The translations under genes were made by a program, and so were the position numbers. A DNA stretch of 64,000 nucleotides from Dendrophyllia cribrosa (Eukaryota > Cnidaria > Anthozoa > Scleractinia > Dendrophylliidae). The notes beneath the pieces were generated by a model. That model was not told the DNA's origin. It made no database searches and saw only the letters and a program-made list of their open reading frames with translations. The stretch lies in assembly GCA_024195265.1 (NCBI GenBank), contig JAJLRJ010000005.1:48354394-48418393 (forward strand). Reading direction: 5' to 3'. Shown in pieces: positions 21,538 to 33,500 of this stretch. Position 1 is the stretch's first letter. Each line of letters starts with the position of its first letter.

Positions 21538-22688
21538 GTACGGTATTCGTTCCCTCTAACTGTACTCGGCGTGGATGAGGGTCCAGATTGGAAAAAACCA
21601 ATATCTTCCTTCATAAGTGAAGGCGCTACGGTAAAGGTTTTAAGCCATAGTTGGCTATCTATAACTGACCAGTTAAGGGACTTCTTGATGGCAGCCTTTT
21701 GACGAAACTTGACATCGTAAACGCACCAACCCAGACCCCGGTGATATTTTGCTGCGTAGCGAATCAAGGAAAGGTATTCCAGTAATTCTGCAGCACGATT
21801 TGGGTACTTGCTGATGATAATGCTCATATAGGAAGTGAAGGCTGAGGTCCACTCCTCTATACTAGTAATTGTGGTGGCCTTTGCCTTATTTACTTTAATT
21901 ACTGAGTTTTCTAAAGTCAGTGTGAGAGGTTCATCATGGAGGGGTTGGATCACGTTAAAGTTTTTGGGCAGTAACTTGGAAAGCTCCATAAACTCACCGC
22001 TCAGGGCTTCTTTCACGAGCTTCGCTGGCAGCTCGTGGATAGAGTCCGACGGCTGTTGAGATGTTCTCGAGGTTGCTGGTGTCTGGGAGCTGTGGGCGCT
22101 CTCAACCACGAGGGAGTTGTGTGTCGCTGGAGTAGAAGGAGGCAAGGTGACCGCATTCGGCGTCGGATCTTCGGGGGAAGCGGCTTGAGATGACGAAGGG
22201 TTGTTTGAGTTGACGAAAGCGTTGACCGCGGCTTGTGCGGCGGCGGCAGCTGTTTGTTCTATCGTTTCATTAATGGTCGCTTGAACCAGTGATTTGACTT
22301 GGGTGAGTTGACCCTCTGATAGCAGTCTTTCGTCCGATTCGTTTTTGTTCACAAGATCTTGTACCTGCTGTTGCAGTCGGCGAAATTCTTGCTGGAGCGC
22401 AGCTGTGGTTGGAATTGTTTCGCCATCTTGGTCGGCGCACGTGGCAATTTCAATAACTCCATTGTTTTCGCCCTCGGTGTTGTGGTCTGTAGGATTTCCC
22501 CGGGCTTTTTTCAGCCGATCTATTAGTGTTGAGCGGGTTCCAGTGGCCGGGAGCTTCAGCTGGTTGCAGAGATTCCGAAGGTCCCTCACATACAGGCGGT
22601 TGAGGTCGAGATCTGCTGGAATAGCGACTGGTTCGCCGCCATCACCATCACCGGCCGCTACGCTTCGTGTCCGACGCGAGGGCGGCAT
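21426..22688 (-). CDS. Gag-like protein with SAP domain, zinc knuckle shifted
   Basis: Starts MPPSRRTRSV at 22688. Residues ~25-65 match a SAP DNA-binding helix-turn-helix (LRNLCNQLKLPATGTRSTL), followed by a Q/E-rich coiled coil and a conserved core. Near the end CHNFNKGFPC begins a CCCH zinc knuckle, but the remaining CPYAHKC...C..HPGIRC half lies in another frame (21335-21601). The switch occurs at the poly-G run around 21488-21500. The ORF therefore probably ends early through a one-base slip. Structural/RNA-binding role by family analogy. Confidence 0.7.
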   Translation of the reverse strand: MPPSRRTRSVAAGDGDGGEPVAIPADLDLNRLYVRDLRNLCNQLKLPATGTRSTLIDRLKKARGNPTDHNTEGENNGVIEIATCADQDGETIPTTAALQQEFRRLQQQVQDLVNKNESDERLLSEGQLTQVKSLVQATINETIEQTAAAAAQAAVNAFVNSNNPSSSQAASPEDPTPNAVTLPPSTPATHNSLVVESAHSSQTPATSRTSQQPSDSIHELPAKLVKEALSGEFMELSKLLPKNFNVIQPLHDEPLTLTLENSVIKVNKAKATTITSIEEWTSAFTSYMSIIISKYPNRAAELLEYLSLIRYAAKYHRGLGWCVYDVKFRQKAAIKKSLNWSVIDSQLWLKTFTVAPSLMKEDIGFFQSGPSSTPSTVRGNEYRTCHNFNKGFPCARTPLPLCTQVQQAGLWTGSPRDTVP

Positions 22689-22736
22689 AATTTGAGACTT
22701 TCCCCTTTCTGTTCTTCTCCTGCAGTCAGCTGTCAA

Positions 22737-23037
22737 AGAACGTTTATGAGCTTGTTGTCTGGAGCTGAATGAACTTTTGCCGTGGTCAAAATTTGTTAGG
22801 AAAATTTACGAGATCTTGTCGTTTGCTCGTGAAGAAAAGACTGCACGTAGCACATGAAATGCGAGCTTAGAGGCCTGACAGAGTTCAATGTGATTGGTAA
22901 TTCAACAATGAAAAGCTCATGGGGTTCGGGTCACGCAAGAATGCACGTGAGAATCACTGGACAGAGTACAAAGCTCAAACAAGAGTTGTTGATTAACTAA
23001 AATTTATTTCCGGTGATCAATAAATTGTGATCTCTGA
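22737..23037. other. Gene-free, upstream of DIRS element
   Basis: Nothing recognised. Probably the leader of the DIRS element. Confidence 0.4.
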
Positions 23038-23283
23038 GACCCTTCATCCGATGGACTTCAAACTTTGTCAGACTTATTTTCCAGATAAGAGGTAATTGTC
23101 CATTAAAAATCAGCAAAATCGGAGAAACATTTTTTTTCCATTTTTCCATATATTCCCTATAAAATTTAGAAGAAATGTATGGAAAAAATTGAGTTCCTTC
23201 GATTACCCTCATTTTTGGTGGAATGTTAGCTCTCGTCTAGAAAATAAGATTGGCAAAGTTTGAAGTCCATCGGATGAGAGGTC
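23038..23283. repeat. Foldback element
   Basis: About 45-bp arms (centre CATCCGATGGACTTCAAACT) in inverted orientation around an AT-rich centre. Confidence 0.65.
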
Positions 23284-23440
23284 TAAGATAAATTAATCGC
23301 TGGAACAAATTTTGAAAATATCCAGCCTTGTTATTTGAAAGCGCGTGACTGACAAAATACTGAAATTATTCAAAAATTGCCGTTTCTTCGCCACGGACTT
23401 GTGTTTAGACAAGTGTGGTAAAGCACTGTTGGTTCGTTTC

Positions 23441-23822
23441 ACTCCTTTTAAACCACTCAAGTTGTTTGTTTCACTCGAAAAAAATGCAAGTTGTAAGTTT
23501 CACTGCCGTTAAACCACTCAAGTTGTTCGTTTCACTCGAAAAAAACGCAAGTTGTTAGTTTCACTGCCTTTAAACCACTCAAATTGTTCGTTTCACTCGA
23601 AAAAAAACGCAAGTTGTTAGTTTCACTGCCTTTAAACCACTCAAATTGTTCGTTTCACTCGAAAAAAACGCAAGTTGTTAGTTTCACTGCCGTTAAACCA
23701 CTCAAATTGTTCGTTTCACTCGAAAAAAAACGCATGTTGTTAGTTTCACTGCCTTTAAACCACTCAAATTGTTCGTTTCACTCGAAAAAAACGCATGTTG
23801 TTAGTTTCACTGCCTTTAAAGA
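23441..23822 (+). repeat. 60-63-bp minisatellite
   Basis: Six to seven units, each with AAACCACTCAA, GTTCGTTTCACTCG, an A-run of 6-8, and GTTGTTAGTTTCACTGCC. Unit length varies with the A-run. An open frame through it is a by-product of the repeat. Confidence 0.85.
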
Positions 23823-25111
23823 GAGTACCCAATAAAGCAATTAAAAAAAAAGTTGTTCCTTTCATCAATAAAACTAAAAAAAGCACTGCAGCGTGTTGTC
23901 TTTGTGTACTATGTGCCGCTTGGGGTTACTGTTATGAATACTGATCGAGTTAGACATTTGAAGGGCTGGGTGCATAACCGTCTCATGTCGAACGCTTAGA
24001 TTTGCCTCCTCTTTGACATTTGAACTACAAACTAATGGCAAAACATTGTTCAGAATTTCGTTTTTGAGAACGTATGCAAAAAAAGATAATTCCGTGTCTC
24101 CGCTCGAGAAAATGAATCCCTAAGTTTACCCAAATTTCTCGATTTTATGCTGATTTTTCACTTCAGATAGCCAAGTTTCGGCCTGTATGCTAAATCCTGT
24201 TCAAGAAAAAAAAAACAATCCCGAACCAAAGTTCATTCCCTCAAAATCGCTCCATTTTATCGCCAATACTGGTCAGCCATGCTTAGTTTCGCACCATCTC
24301 CTTTGCGGACCTCCTAGGAAGCGCTCCCGGTTCTCCGCTGCCGGCTCACAGCCTTTGCCTGCCTTTCCCAATTTCGGCCGGCCAGCAAGAACTCACTTCG
24401 AGCGGCCCAAAGCTGTATTTCAAGTGCCCGAACACGCATAGCGGGCCTCTCTGCCACTGTCGCAAAGCATGCCGGGAAATTCTATGGCAAATCCGAAATG
24501 GAGTTCCCGCCCGAAAATTATAGCAAAATATTATAAGTCTGGAAGCACTTCGGATATCGGGCGTTTCGACCACGGCACAGGATGGCAAATGGGCCACAAC
24601 TCACAACGCTGCCCCTTTTCTGATCCGAAATGATTGCAGACTTTCCCGCCGGCTCGCCTTGTCCACCAAGGTCCATTTTTCACGAGCGCTAAATGGCGCT
24701 TTAGACACGAGGTATGACAAGAAACACGACTCGTTTCTTTGAGAGGTGCTAGAGACTTAAGGATTTCCAGACTTCATGATGTCCTTCCATCGCCGAGCGG
24801 GCCTTAAACATGGCTTAAACCAGCGCTCAACCACTGAGTTGTTCGCTGTTCAGCCATGTTGTCGCAAGTGGCGAACGCGATCGATAAGCCCGCCGTTCAG
24901 GTCGTTGGCGCGGGTCAGGAGTATTGCGGTCGCATATTCTCACGGCCAGTCTGTTTTGTTTATAATAATGGCGTCGTTTTGAGTTCTTCCATCTTACGTT
25001 CTATGCAGTTTTGGATGTAACTAGGGCCGGAATGTACAGTCAAAGCACTAGAGAGCCAGAACTCTGCTTTTTTTTCAGGTGAACTTTGTCAAACTCCTTA
25101 GGGTTAGTCCA
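23823..25111. other. Gene-free; GC-rich block
   Basis: The block at about 24240-24970 is richer in GC and CpG than its surroundings. No exon could be defended. Confidence 0.4.
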
Positions 25112-25518
25112 TTGAAGGGCTCCCTGCAATAACGTCCTCAGTGCGTTTTTGGAAAATTTTCACAGAAATCCTGGATTTTTGGCCTCCAAAGGGACTCACT
25201 TGCCAAAATTATGAGTGGATCATGTACATATGACTGAAAGGATTTAATCCAGGTCAACAAATCTTCTATCTTCGAACAGAATAATTTTTTATTTTGAAAA
25301 GATACATAGGGTGTCCTGGGAGCCATAGGGTGTCATAGGGGCCCAAAACATTTTCTCAAAGATGTGGATTTTCTTCCCCATTTTGGAGCTGTTTTAAGTA
25401 CCTTAACAATAATAAATCATTAATTTGACAAAACTGTGCTTTTAATGGCCTAAAACATACAATTTTAGTGAAAGTTACCAAAAACACACTCAGGACGTTG
25501 TTTCAGGGAGCCCTTCAA
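25112..25518. mobile_element. MITE with 39-bp inverted repeats
   Basis: 407 bp. Termini TTGAAGGGCTCCCTG match in inverted orientation over about 39 bp with a few changes. No gene inside. Superfamily unclear, target duplication at most 2 bp (AT). Confidence 0.65.
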
Positions 25519-25879
25519 TTACAACCAAACTGATAGACATACGTATACATTCATGTATGTGTAGCTGACTGACCTGAGCGTTTGAGAGTTCATTTTTAAC
25601 TTATGAATATGCAAGCAGTGGAATGAGTTATAGCAGGCAGGGACAATACAATATGCAAATTTTCACCCCCTTCTTCCATCTATCACATGTAAACTTTTTT
25701 TTTGGTAATTCCGCTGATCAGTGCATATACATGTAAGGCTAGTGCATATTTTGCCTGTTCCAAATGATTTGAATATTAATAGGAGGCTTGTTTTCAGTGA
25801 GCATATCTCGGAAATCTATAAAAAAGTGAGCAATCAAATTGCAGTCCTTTCTTGATAATGATTCAGGAATATTTTATCT
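25519..25879. other. Gene-free
   Basis: Nothing recognised apart from AT-rich sequence. Confidence 0.4.
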
Positions 25880-26526
25880 TCAGAAATAAGATGTAACTTT
25901 ACAAATATTGAAAGCATTTATAATCCCTTATTTTAAATACTGTTCCACTGTCTGGCATTTTTGTGGTTCGCAAAACCATGACAAGATTGAGATGTTAAAT
26001 AAAAGAGCTCTTAGGGCTGTTTACAACAATCACTCATCAAACTATGAAGAATTATGGGATAGGATCAACCTAGTAACTATGAATGACAAACGGAAACAGG
26101 ACATGCTGTTGACTGCATTCAAAATTTTATATGTCAAGGATATGCCAAGAAGGTACTTATCTGACCTGCTGGTATTAAGATCTGTCAACTCAGGACCAAG
26201 TTCAACATACCAAGGGTCTCAATGACATCATAAAAAATGGGTTAAATTCCTTTAGATACTTTGTGCCCAGAACTTGGAATGACTTACCATTAGATCAACT
26301 ACTGTTTTTGAAGATTTTAAAGTTTTACTTAATACTTCGTCTTTTATGAACACCTGTTGTAATTTTTGCTGACCTTGTTTTGTTTGTTTGTTTAGTCAAT
26401 TAAGGATCTAATGGTTATTTATATATACGTGTATCTAAGTTAGTTAGCTTTCGGAGATATTAGCATACATGTATCTATGCTACTCTGTAAACCGAATTTA
26501 AATAAAGTTTGTGTATGTATGTACAG
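25880..26526 (+). pseudogene. LINE ORF2 3' end with (TGTA)n tail
   Basis: Codons from 25908 read IIPYFKYCSTVWHFCG, the conserved 'YCS-VW' block behind the reverse transcriptase of CR1/L2-like LINEs, then NKRALRAVYNNHSSNYEEL and a TAFKILY block. The frame breaks near 26220; the matching tail continues in another frame to about 26350. A 3' UTR ends in TGTATGTATGTA. 5'-truncated copy. The pogo-like element at 26529 sits in its tail. Confidence 0.65.
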
Positions 26527-26528
26527 TA

Positions 26529-27567
26529 CAGAACCCGCTAACTCGAACTCTGAAGGGAAACAAAAATCAGTTCGAGTTAGCAGGGGTTCGAGTTATTGGG
26601 GTTGGTGAAAAATTTTTTTTTTTTGTTAATTTAAATTAATAATAGTGACGATATAATATATAGCGTGAACATAGTTTTATTTTCTACTTCTGTCATAAAC
26701 ATCACTCAATTTGCGTACGGTAACAATATAAACAAGTTTGTAGTGTATTACTACAGTCCAACTAAATACAAAACAACATTAAAGAAGTAACCATGTCCGT
26801 TTTCCTATTTTCACTGCCGAGGCAAAAGACACCGCATCAGGTCAGTAGTGACTGATAAGATCGTGAAATGAATGTTAAATATGTGATCAGTCCGCAGTTA
26901 CAATCAGATAACAAGCACCCTATTTTCTTGATACTGTGTCTTGACAAGTCATAACAACAACAACAAGTAGCTTTATTTGCATGACTATAAATCCTTACAG
27001 TATTGCAAAGCTTTACAACATAACAAAATGAAATTACAATAATATAATAAAGAAAGGGAAAGTACAATCAGTCTGATTTGATAATTTGATTATTGCGGAG
27101 ATCTAAGCATGAAATAATGAATTTCACCAAATGAATATTTACAAAATAATTACGAGAGTTCATTAATTCATTGGTAACTTCTGAAGGAGATAACTGTTTT
27201 ATATTTGGTAGGTGATACCCTATTTTCCTGTAAAATCCGTCCCTAATAATTGAGTATTTAGGACAGTGGAAAAGGAAGTGAATTTCATTAGATCCACAAG
27301 TAGGGCACAATCTATCATCTCTCGTGATTTTTTCATATCTACCAATTTCAATCATTAATTTATGATTACTTATAAAAAATTAAAATTTGGGCCAAGGGAA
27401 ATGAAAAATAGTTTGAGTTAGCGGGGAATTCGAATTATCCGAGTTCGAGTTATCAGAGTAAAAATGACTCAAAAAAAAATAATAGGACCAAATCCAGGGG
27501 AAATCGAACTTAGTTCGAGTTAGCGGGGAGTTCGATTTATCCGAGTTCGAGTTAGCGGGGTTCCACG
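26529..27567. mobile_element. pogo-like TA-flanked element carrying a nested LINE
   Basis: 1039 bp, TA on both sides. Left end CAGAACCCGCTAACTCGAAC; right end complement reads CGTGGAACCCCGCTAACTCG. Sub-terminal GTTCGAGTTAGC copies point outwards at both ends. The target was the (TGTA)n tail of the LINE at 25880-26526. Confidence 0.65.
26940..27360 (-). pseudogene. LINE C-terminal fragment with zinc ribbon
   Basis: Minus-strand frame at 27068-27355 (95 codons) has RDDRLCPTCGSNEIHFLFHCPKY, in pattern C-x2-C...H....C, the zinc-knuckle tail of LINE ORF2. An AAC-rich stretch near 26952 may be its 3' tail. It is nested inside the pogo-like element. Confidence 0.55.
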
Positions 27568-28059
27568 TATGTACCCATGGGGATGGTGTTTGAGGGAGGG
27601 GAGGGTGGGGAGTTGGTGGTACAGTGTACATGGAGGGTTGGTAGAGCAAAGGAGAGGGGAGGGTCCGGAGGTTGTTTTGTATTCACAAGTTGGCTTGTAG
27701 CAGCCTTTGATTATCACTTAGGATTTAATAGCCAAATTGTAGTTTTTAAGGAGGTTAACTTTATACAAGATCAAAAAATGAGGGGTCACCGACTTTGTTT
27801 CCGAGATAAGATATCTGAAGGCGACCCTAATTTTGAAAAATTGATCTTCCTTACGGGATGTGACCCCAATGTCTGTTAGTCTAAAAATATTGCAAATGAA
27901 TCTCTAAAATGCAACTTTCTTTCCCAAATTTTATGCGAGTAGGTCTGTTCAGCAAATTCATTCAACTGGTGACAGTTAAACGACAGCATTTGGAAACTCT
28001 GACAGCCGCAAGTTGGGAGGATTCGATGTCGCGCGGGTAGAAAAATGGAAAAAAATTAA
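27568..28059. other. Gene-free; G-rich run and SINE tail
   Basis: G-rich strand at 27580-27670. The stretch 27684-27716 resembles the 3' end (TTGGCT...AGCCTTTGATTA) shared by the SINEs at 53853 and 57209. Confidence 0.45.
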
Positions 28060-28320
28060 ACTTTCTACATTGATTTTTTGTTCAATTTTTCACAATCTGT
28101 CGAGAATTGGCAAAGAAAATTATCTATAAAAAAAAATCGGGTGTCACAGACCATCCAAGCGAGTTAAATCAAAGCAAAGTCAATGCAACAGCAACCAGCC
28201 CTTTATGTGCTTAGATTTTTTCTCTTGCGCGCGCGCTCGTGCATGATGTAGCATGGCGTTGCGACATGAATTGCGTGCGCTGTAAGGATGCGCATAAACA
28301 ATTAGTGCGAACGTCCTTAA
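28060..28320 (+). repeat. Dispersed repeat, copy 1
   Basis: Inverted counterpart of 55785-56030: both carry CACAATCTGTCGAGAATTGG, the GCGCGCGC block, and GCGCATAAACAATTAG. The copy here is broken at its TTAA by the insertion starting at 28321. Confidence 0.7.
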
Positions 28321-30051
28321 GGACGGTGTCACCTAATGGCAAGGTATTTTGCCAGGTTTTTGACTATGCGGGAAAAGTAGATCTTAGTAGGGGTAATTGG
28401 AATCCAAAGAGAAAATTGGGGGTAACCACGCATTTTTCGGAGATAATTACGCTTCAATCTGGAAAAAATGCTGACATCAGCATTTTTTCGAAAAAAGGAA
28501 AAATAGATCTTTCTTCGTGGATTTCCTTAAAATTCGCCTTTACATACACAAAAGCTTACCGTTCACATTGTACAATTCAAAGTTAATTCTATTTGTAGCT
28601 GTAAGTTGCTCTTTTGAGAAACATTTTTCGGGGAATTTCAAGGTCAACCAGCACAGTAAAGGAGTAAAAACGCAAAATCGGTTTACTTCCATTGATCTAC
28701 AGTGGATCTACGGATTTATTATGTTCCTTCGGGCACAAGAACTTTACATTGTGTGCATCTTCTTCCGATCCATTACCGACTTGAAAACATCAGTGCTATA
28801 TCGAGGTGACTGGTCGGCTGCCGAAAAACTCTAGATTGGCAGGTTAGTCTTTTAACGGTTATTTGGAATCAAAATGTAAGAAATATTTGTCGAAAAGTGC
28901 TTGAGTTTTGTAATTTCATTTGGCCGCATGTTTATTTTCTTGTGAAACTCCCTTAGTTTTCATGAATTCTCTGATAACTTTGGAAAAAATTAGTCGATAC
29001 ACTTTAATTTCAAAAAAATCGTGAAATAATAAAACACTTTTTTGCCGAAGTCTACGGCTTTATTTGATCCAGATAGATATGATTTCTTTTCAGTTTATCG
29101 TGGCGCGTTTTTCGCCTATCAAAATTTGTTCTAATGCAAAGAAGTTGAGAACTGACACGATGCGACTTCGAAAAACACCACTTGCCTATAATAGAGAATA
29201 AAGGAAATCAATTGTACCTAAATACATGAATGTGTTTACGAAAGATTGCACCAAAAACCATGCTTGCCAGCAATCGAGAGAGGGAATACTTTAGTCGGAT
29301 GCTTTCCGGCTTTGGAGCGGCCAGTTTTCTTTAGTTGCTGGCTTCAGCCTTGTTTTTATATCTTCATCAAAATTTTGTCAAAAACGGTCTTTTTGAAAAC
29401 GCTTTGCTCATCTCATTTCTCCTTTTAGACATTTGTTTGATTTAACTGGAACAGTTGTTTTTCTGCTTTTCTTATATACTTTTTTTTTATTCGCAAAAAT
29501 AGTCACTGGCAAAAGATTTTTGCAGATAAACAAAAATGTCAAACAATGCGAGTTTGGCCGCCAAAACAAAAACTTGTGCAAATTGGAATTAACAACATGC
29601 CAGCCTTTCCTTGGATTTTATGCCTTGAGTATGCTTGTTTTATATATAAAAGATAGAAGTTTTGTTAAAATTTTGAATGGAGAAAAGGAGCCAATGTAAA
29701 CAATCTTCGTAAAGAAAGGCAAAATGTAAGCGTTCTGCTGATCAAGGCGGCGTCGCCAATTAGCTCAAAATAGTTTCATTACCGAGGCTCTGTCGTTTGC
29801 AAAATAGAGAAAGAATTTAGCACTTTTAGGCTGCAGAAGGTCTATAAACACATTTTCATAGATTTTTGAGAACTCTATTTTTCTTGTAAGTTTAGAAACT
29901 GAGCCAGGGAGTTGACAGTTTGACATGAAAAGTGGGCGGAACTTAGCCTTTACCTCACGCGTTCGCGTTTAAAAAATAACCAGTGTCTCGCGCGACTATT
30001 GCGCAATGCATGCGCAGAACGTATGCGCAATAACAATAGGTGGCACCGTCC
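28321..30051. mobile_element. piggyBac-like non-autonomous element
   Basis: 1731 bp between TTAA at 28317-28320 and 30052-30055. Ends GGACGGTGTCACCTA and TAGGTGGCACCGTCC. Internal open frames (e.g. 28517-28834, 29433-29699) show no transposase features. The repeat copy at 55785-56030 keeps an uninterrupted TTAA at the matching place. Confidence 0.72.
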
Positions 30052-30066
30052 TTAAGTAACAATGCG

Positions 30067-30368
30067 TGTAAGAAGTAAGCAATGCTCTATTGTTCCACGA
30101 CATTTCACTTTCCCCACATAAGATCGTTAGGTTTTTTTTTACTGAGAATGCATCAACTTATGGACAACATGTTTTTTAAATAAAATGTACTGGAACTTTA
30201 TTTTAAAGTAATTGTCGTGTCCTTATCGCGTATTGAAACCGATGCAAATGGATTATTAGTCATAACACAAACAACTCCGAATCTAATCCGCCATGCTTTT
30301 AATAATCCATCCCATGAACCTATGCACGCCTAGATACATCATGTAAGCTGTACTGAAAGTACACTACA
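30067..30368 (-). repeat. 3' LTR of the gypsy element
   Basis: 302 bp bounded by TGTA...TACA. On the minus strand the polypurine tract AAAAAAAGGAGGGA (about 30369-30382) directly precedes it, and an AATAAA signal lies inside. No second LTR was found. Confidence 0.5.
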
Positions 30369-30549
30369 TCCCTCCTTTTTTTGGAACACTAAGGGAAAAG
30401 CTTAAATGAAACTTAACAAAGATAGGAACAAACTTGGTAATCGCACAAACAATTTAAACTTTGACTTCGCTAGGATAAAGTTCCACAGTTCAATAATAAT
30501 GCCAGCGAAACAATGCAACATTCTAGCAAAACCTAACAGTTCTAACAAG

Positions 30550-33500
30550 TCAACTCATATCATAGTCTTTAAACTTCTCTGGAGGCTTCTTGAGACGAAC
30601 TGGTCTCGTAGGTACAGCAATCCTTGCTTTTCCACAATCCGTTTCAAGGTCTGTTGGAGCTGGTCTTGTTAAGACAGCATTTCTTCCCTTTCCGCCATCC
30701 GTCTCAAGGTTTGTGGAAGTCGGTCTTGAAAGAGTTGGACTTCTGGCTTGACTGTTCTCTTCAACTGGATGAGAAACAGTTTCACTAGGTGATGGTTCCT
30801 CATATCTTTTGACGTGAGCAGCATTCCTCTTTAACTGAACACCCTCAGTAGACTTGATAACAATGCTGCTCCCATTTCTGCTAACAACGTCATATGGTTC
30901 TGGTGAAAATGGTGTCGACAACTTGTTTTGCCGCTCTTGTTTTAACAGGACTCTGTCACCTGGAACCAGATCTGAATACTTAGCATGCCTCTTTTTGTCT
31001 GCATATAGCTTGGCTTTTGCTTTCATTTCTCCATCTCTGTCTCGCACTTCGCTTGCTACTTTATCTTCTCGGAATTCAGGTAGCTTGGTACGAATTTTCC
31101 TTCCAAACAGAAGTTCGGCAGGGGTCACTCCAGTGGTGGCGTGAGGAGTCGATCTGTATGCGATCAAGTATTTGCGAACTTCTTCCTTCCATTGTTTGCC
31201 CTCGGCTTGTGCGATCCGCATCCTTTTCAAAAGAGATCTGTTTTGTCTTTCTACTTCCCCATTCGCTTGGGGCCATAACGGCGTGGTCTTCCTGTGTTCG
31301 ATACCACAGTCTTCCAGATACTTTTCAAACTCATTTGAGACAAACTGTGGTCCATTGTCACTAGTTACTAATAATGGTAAACCATGAATCGTGAAGATTC
31401 TTTCCAGACTCTCAATGATTTTCTTAGATGTTGTGGAGCGCATGATTTCAATGTCGTAATATCTGCTGTAGTAGTCAACTACGACCAACACCGAGTCACC
31501 TGACGGTAAAGGACCTAACAAATCCAGGGCCAAATCTTGCCATGGTCCTTGTGGAAAAGGGGTTGACTTGATTGGCTCAGGGTGGGCAGGACTGCTTACT
31601 AGCTGACATCCAAAACACGTTTTGCAAAATCTTTCTGCCTCTTTGTCGATCCCGGGCCACCATACTTTTGATCGCAATCTCTGCTTCATACTAACAATAC
31701 CGGGATGCTCTTCGTGTGCCAGTGTAAGGACTCGAGGTCTCAACTTGCTAGGCACTACAATTCTGGTACCACGGAGGATTAGCTTCCCAATCATACAAAG
31801 TTCACCAGCTACAGATATGTACTGCTTGAGCTGGTCTTCCCTCCAGGTTCCGCTCCTCATACAGTGACGCAACTCAACAAATTCTTCATCTTCTGCTGAT
31901 GCTTCTTCAATCTCGCGTGTCGTCATCGCGCGGGGGGTAGCAGTTACTGCTACAAATCTGACAAATTCATCTGATACTTTGTGTGCTGCTGAAGGGTCTG
32001 CTTGGTTTTCTGCTTGCAGCAAGCGTGATAGAGAATCTGCAATGTTCTGCTCTCCTGGTAAGTATTTTACTTTGAACTTGTAAGGTTGTAATCTCAGAAT
32101 CCATCGCTCAATTCTTGCGCACGGCTTTGATCTGCTTGAGTATATTGTCTCCAATGGCTTGTGATCCGTGTACAGTTCGAATTTAATGCCATACGGGTAC
32201 ACATGGAAACGCTTGACGCCCAAACGACGGCCAAAGCTTCTTTCTCGGTCTGAGAATACCTTTTTTCCACGTCACTTAGACTTTTGCTTGCATAGCTGAT
32301 GACTCTCTTTCTTCCGTGTTGTTCTTGAATAAGTACCGCACGAAGACCTACTGGGCTCGCATCTGCTACGATTAGTGTCCTGGCATCTTTGTCAAAATAG
32401 CCAAAGGTTTCTGCACTTGCAAGTCTGCTTTTCAGCTCATTGAATGCTCTTCTCTGCTCATCTCCAAACTCAAAACACACGCCTTTCTTGGCCAATCTAC
32501 GTAAGGGTTCAGCAACTGTGGCAAAATCTGGGATAAACCGTGCATTGTAGTTAGTTAGTCCCAGGAAGCTTCTTACTTCTGAGGCATTCTGCGGCTCTCT
32601 CGCATCAACAGTTGCTTTCACTTTTTCTTCAGTTGGTCCAATGCCCTTGTCTGTTAGCATGAGTCCCATAAACACTAGTCGGGTCATATGAAACATGCAC
32701 TTTTCAGCATTTAGTGTCAGGCTCTTCTCTTTCAGTTTCTCCAACACTCTCTTTAATCTCTCGTCATGCTCCTCAGTGGTTTTCCCATGCACAATTATGT
32801 CATCAGAGATGTTTGCAACACCCTCACAGTCACTAAGTACTTGCTGAATAACATGCTGATAGACGTCTGGGGCTGAACTAATTCCAAACATGAGGCGTTT
32901 GTATTGAAACAATCCACAATGAGTGATGAAGGTAGTAATGCCACGGGAATCTGGATGGAGTTCTAGCTGATGATAATCCCATTTTAAATCGAGCTTACTA
33001 AACACTGCGCTTTGGTTGAGGCTTTGAAGTACTTCATCCACGGTAGGTATGGGGTAGCGTTCTCTGATTATGGCTTCATTTGCTCTACGCATGTCCACAC
33101 ATAGACGAATTTCATCATTCTGTTTTGGTACCACCACTACTGGACTAACCCATGGTGTTGGGCCCTCTACTGGCTCGATAATATCCATGTCTACAAGTTC
33201 CTCAACCTTCTTCTTCACCTTGTCACGGAGGCTGAATGGAGTGCGCCTAACTGGCTGAGCCACTGGGGGTATATCAGGATTCATATGTAACTTGACCTGA
33301 TATTCTTTCAACTTGCCCACACCATTGAATACTTCTTTGTAATCAGACATGATCGCTTCTTTGGACTGAACCGTATAAACTGGAACACCTAACTTTAACA
33401 CCCCAAGTTGCAACGCGGTTTCTCTTCCCAGTAGTGCTTCTCCTTCACCATCAATGACAACAAATTCAGCTTGAACTTCACTCTCAGCTACTTTTGTCAA

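Larger units (their letters stand above)
18764..22736 (-). mobile_element. DIRS-type tyrosine-recombinase retrotransposon
   Basis: Three minus-strand ORFs in the order Gag-like (SAP domain), reverse transcriptase plus RNase H, and tyrosine recombinase. This set defines the DIRS order, whose members integrate by recombinase instead of DDE integrase. No methyltransferase domain was seen. Split or inverted terminal repeats were not found by eye. Confidence 0.8.

Noticed and set aside
23584..23835. 83-codon open frame
   Set aside because: It is the 61-bp minisatellite read through; unit length near a multiple of three keeps it open.
29433..29699. 88-codon frame inside the TTAA-flanked element as a transposase
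   Set aside because: No DDD/DDE motif and too short; AT-rich sequence opens such frames by chance.
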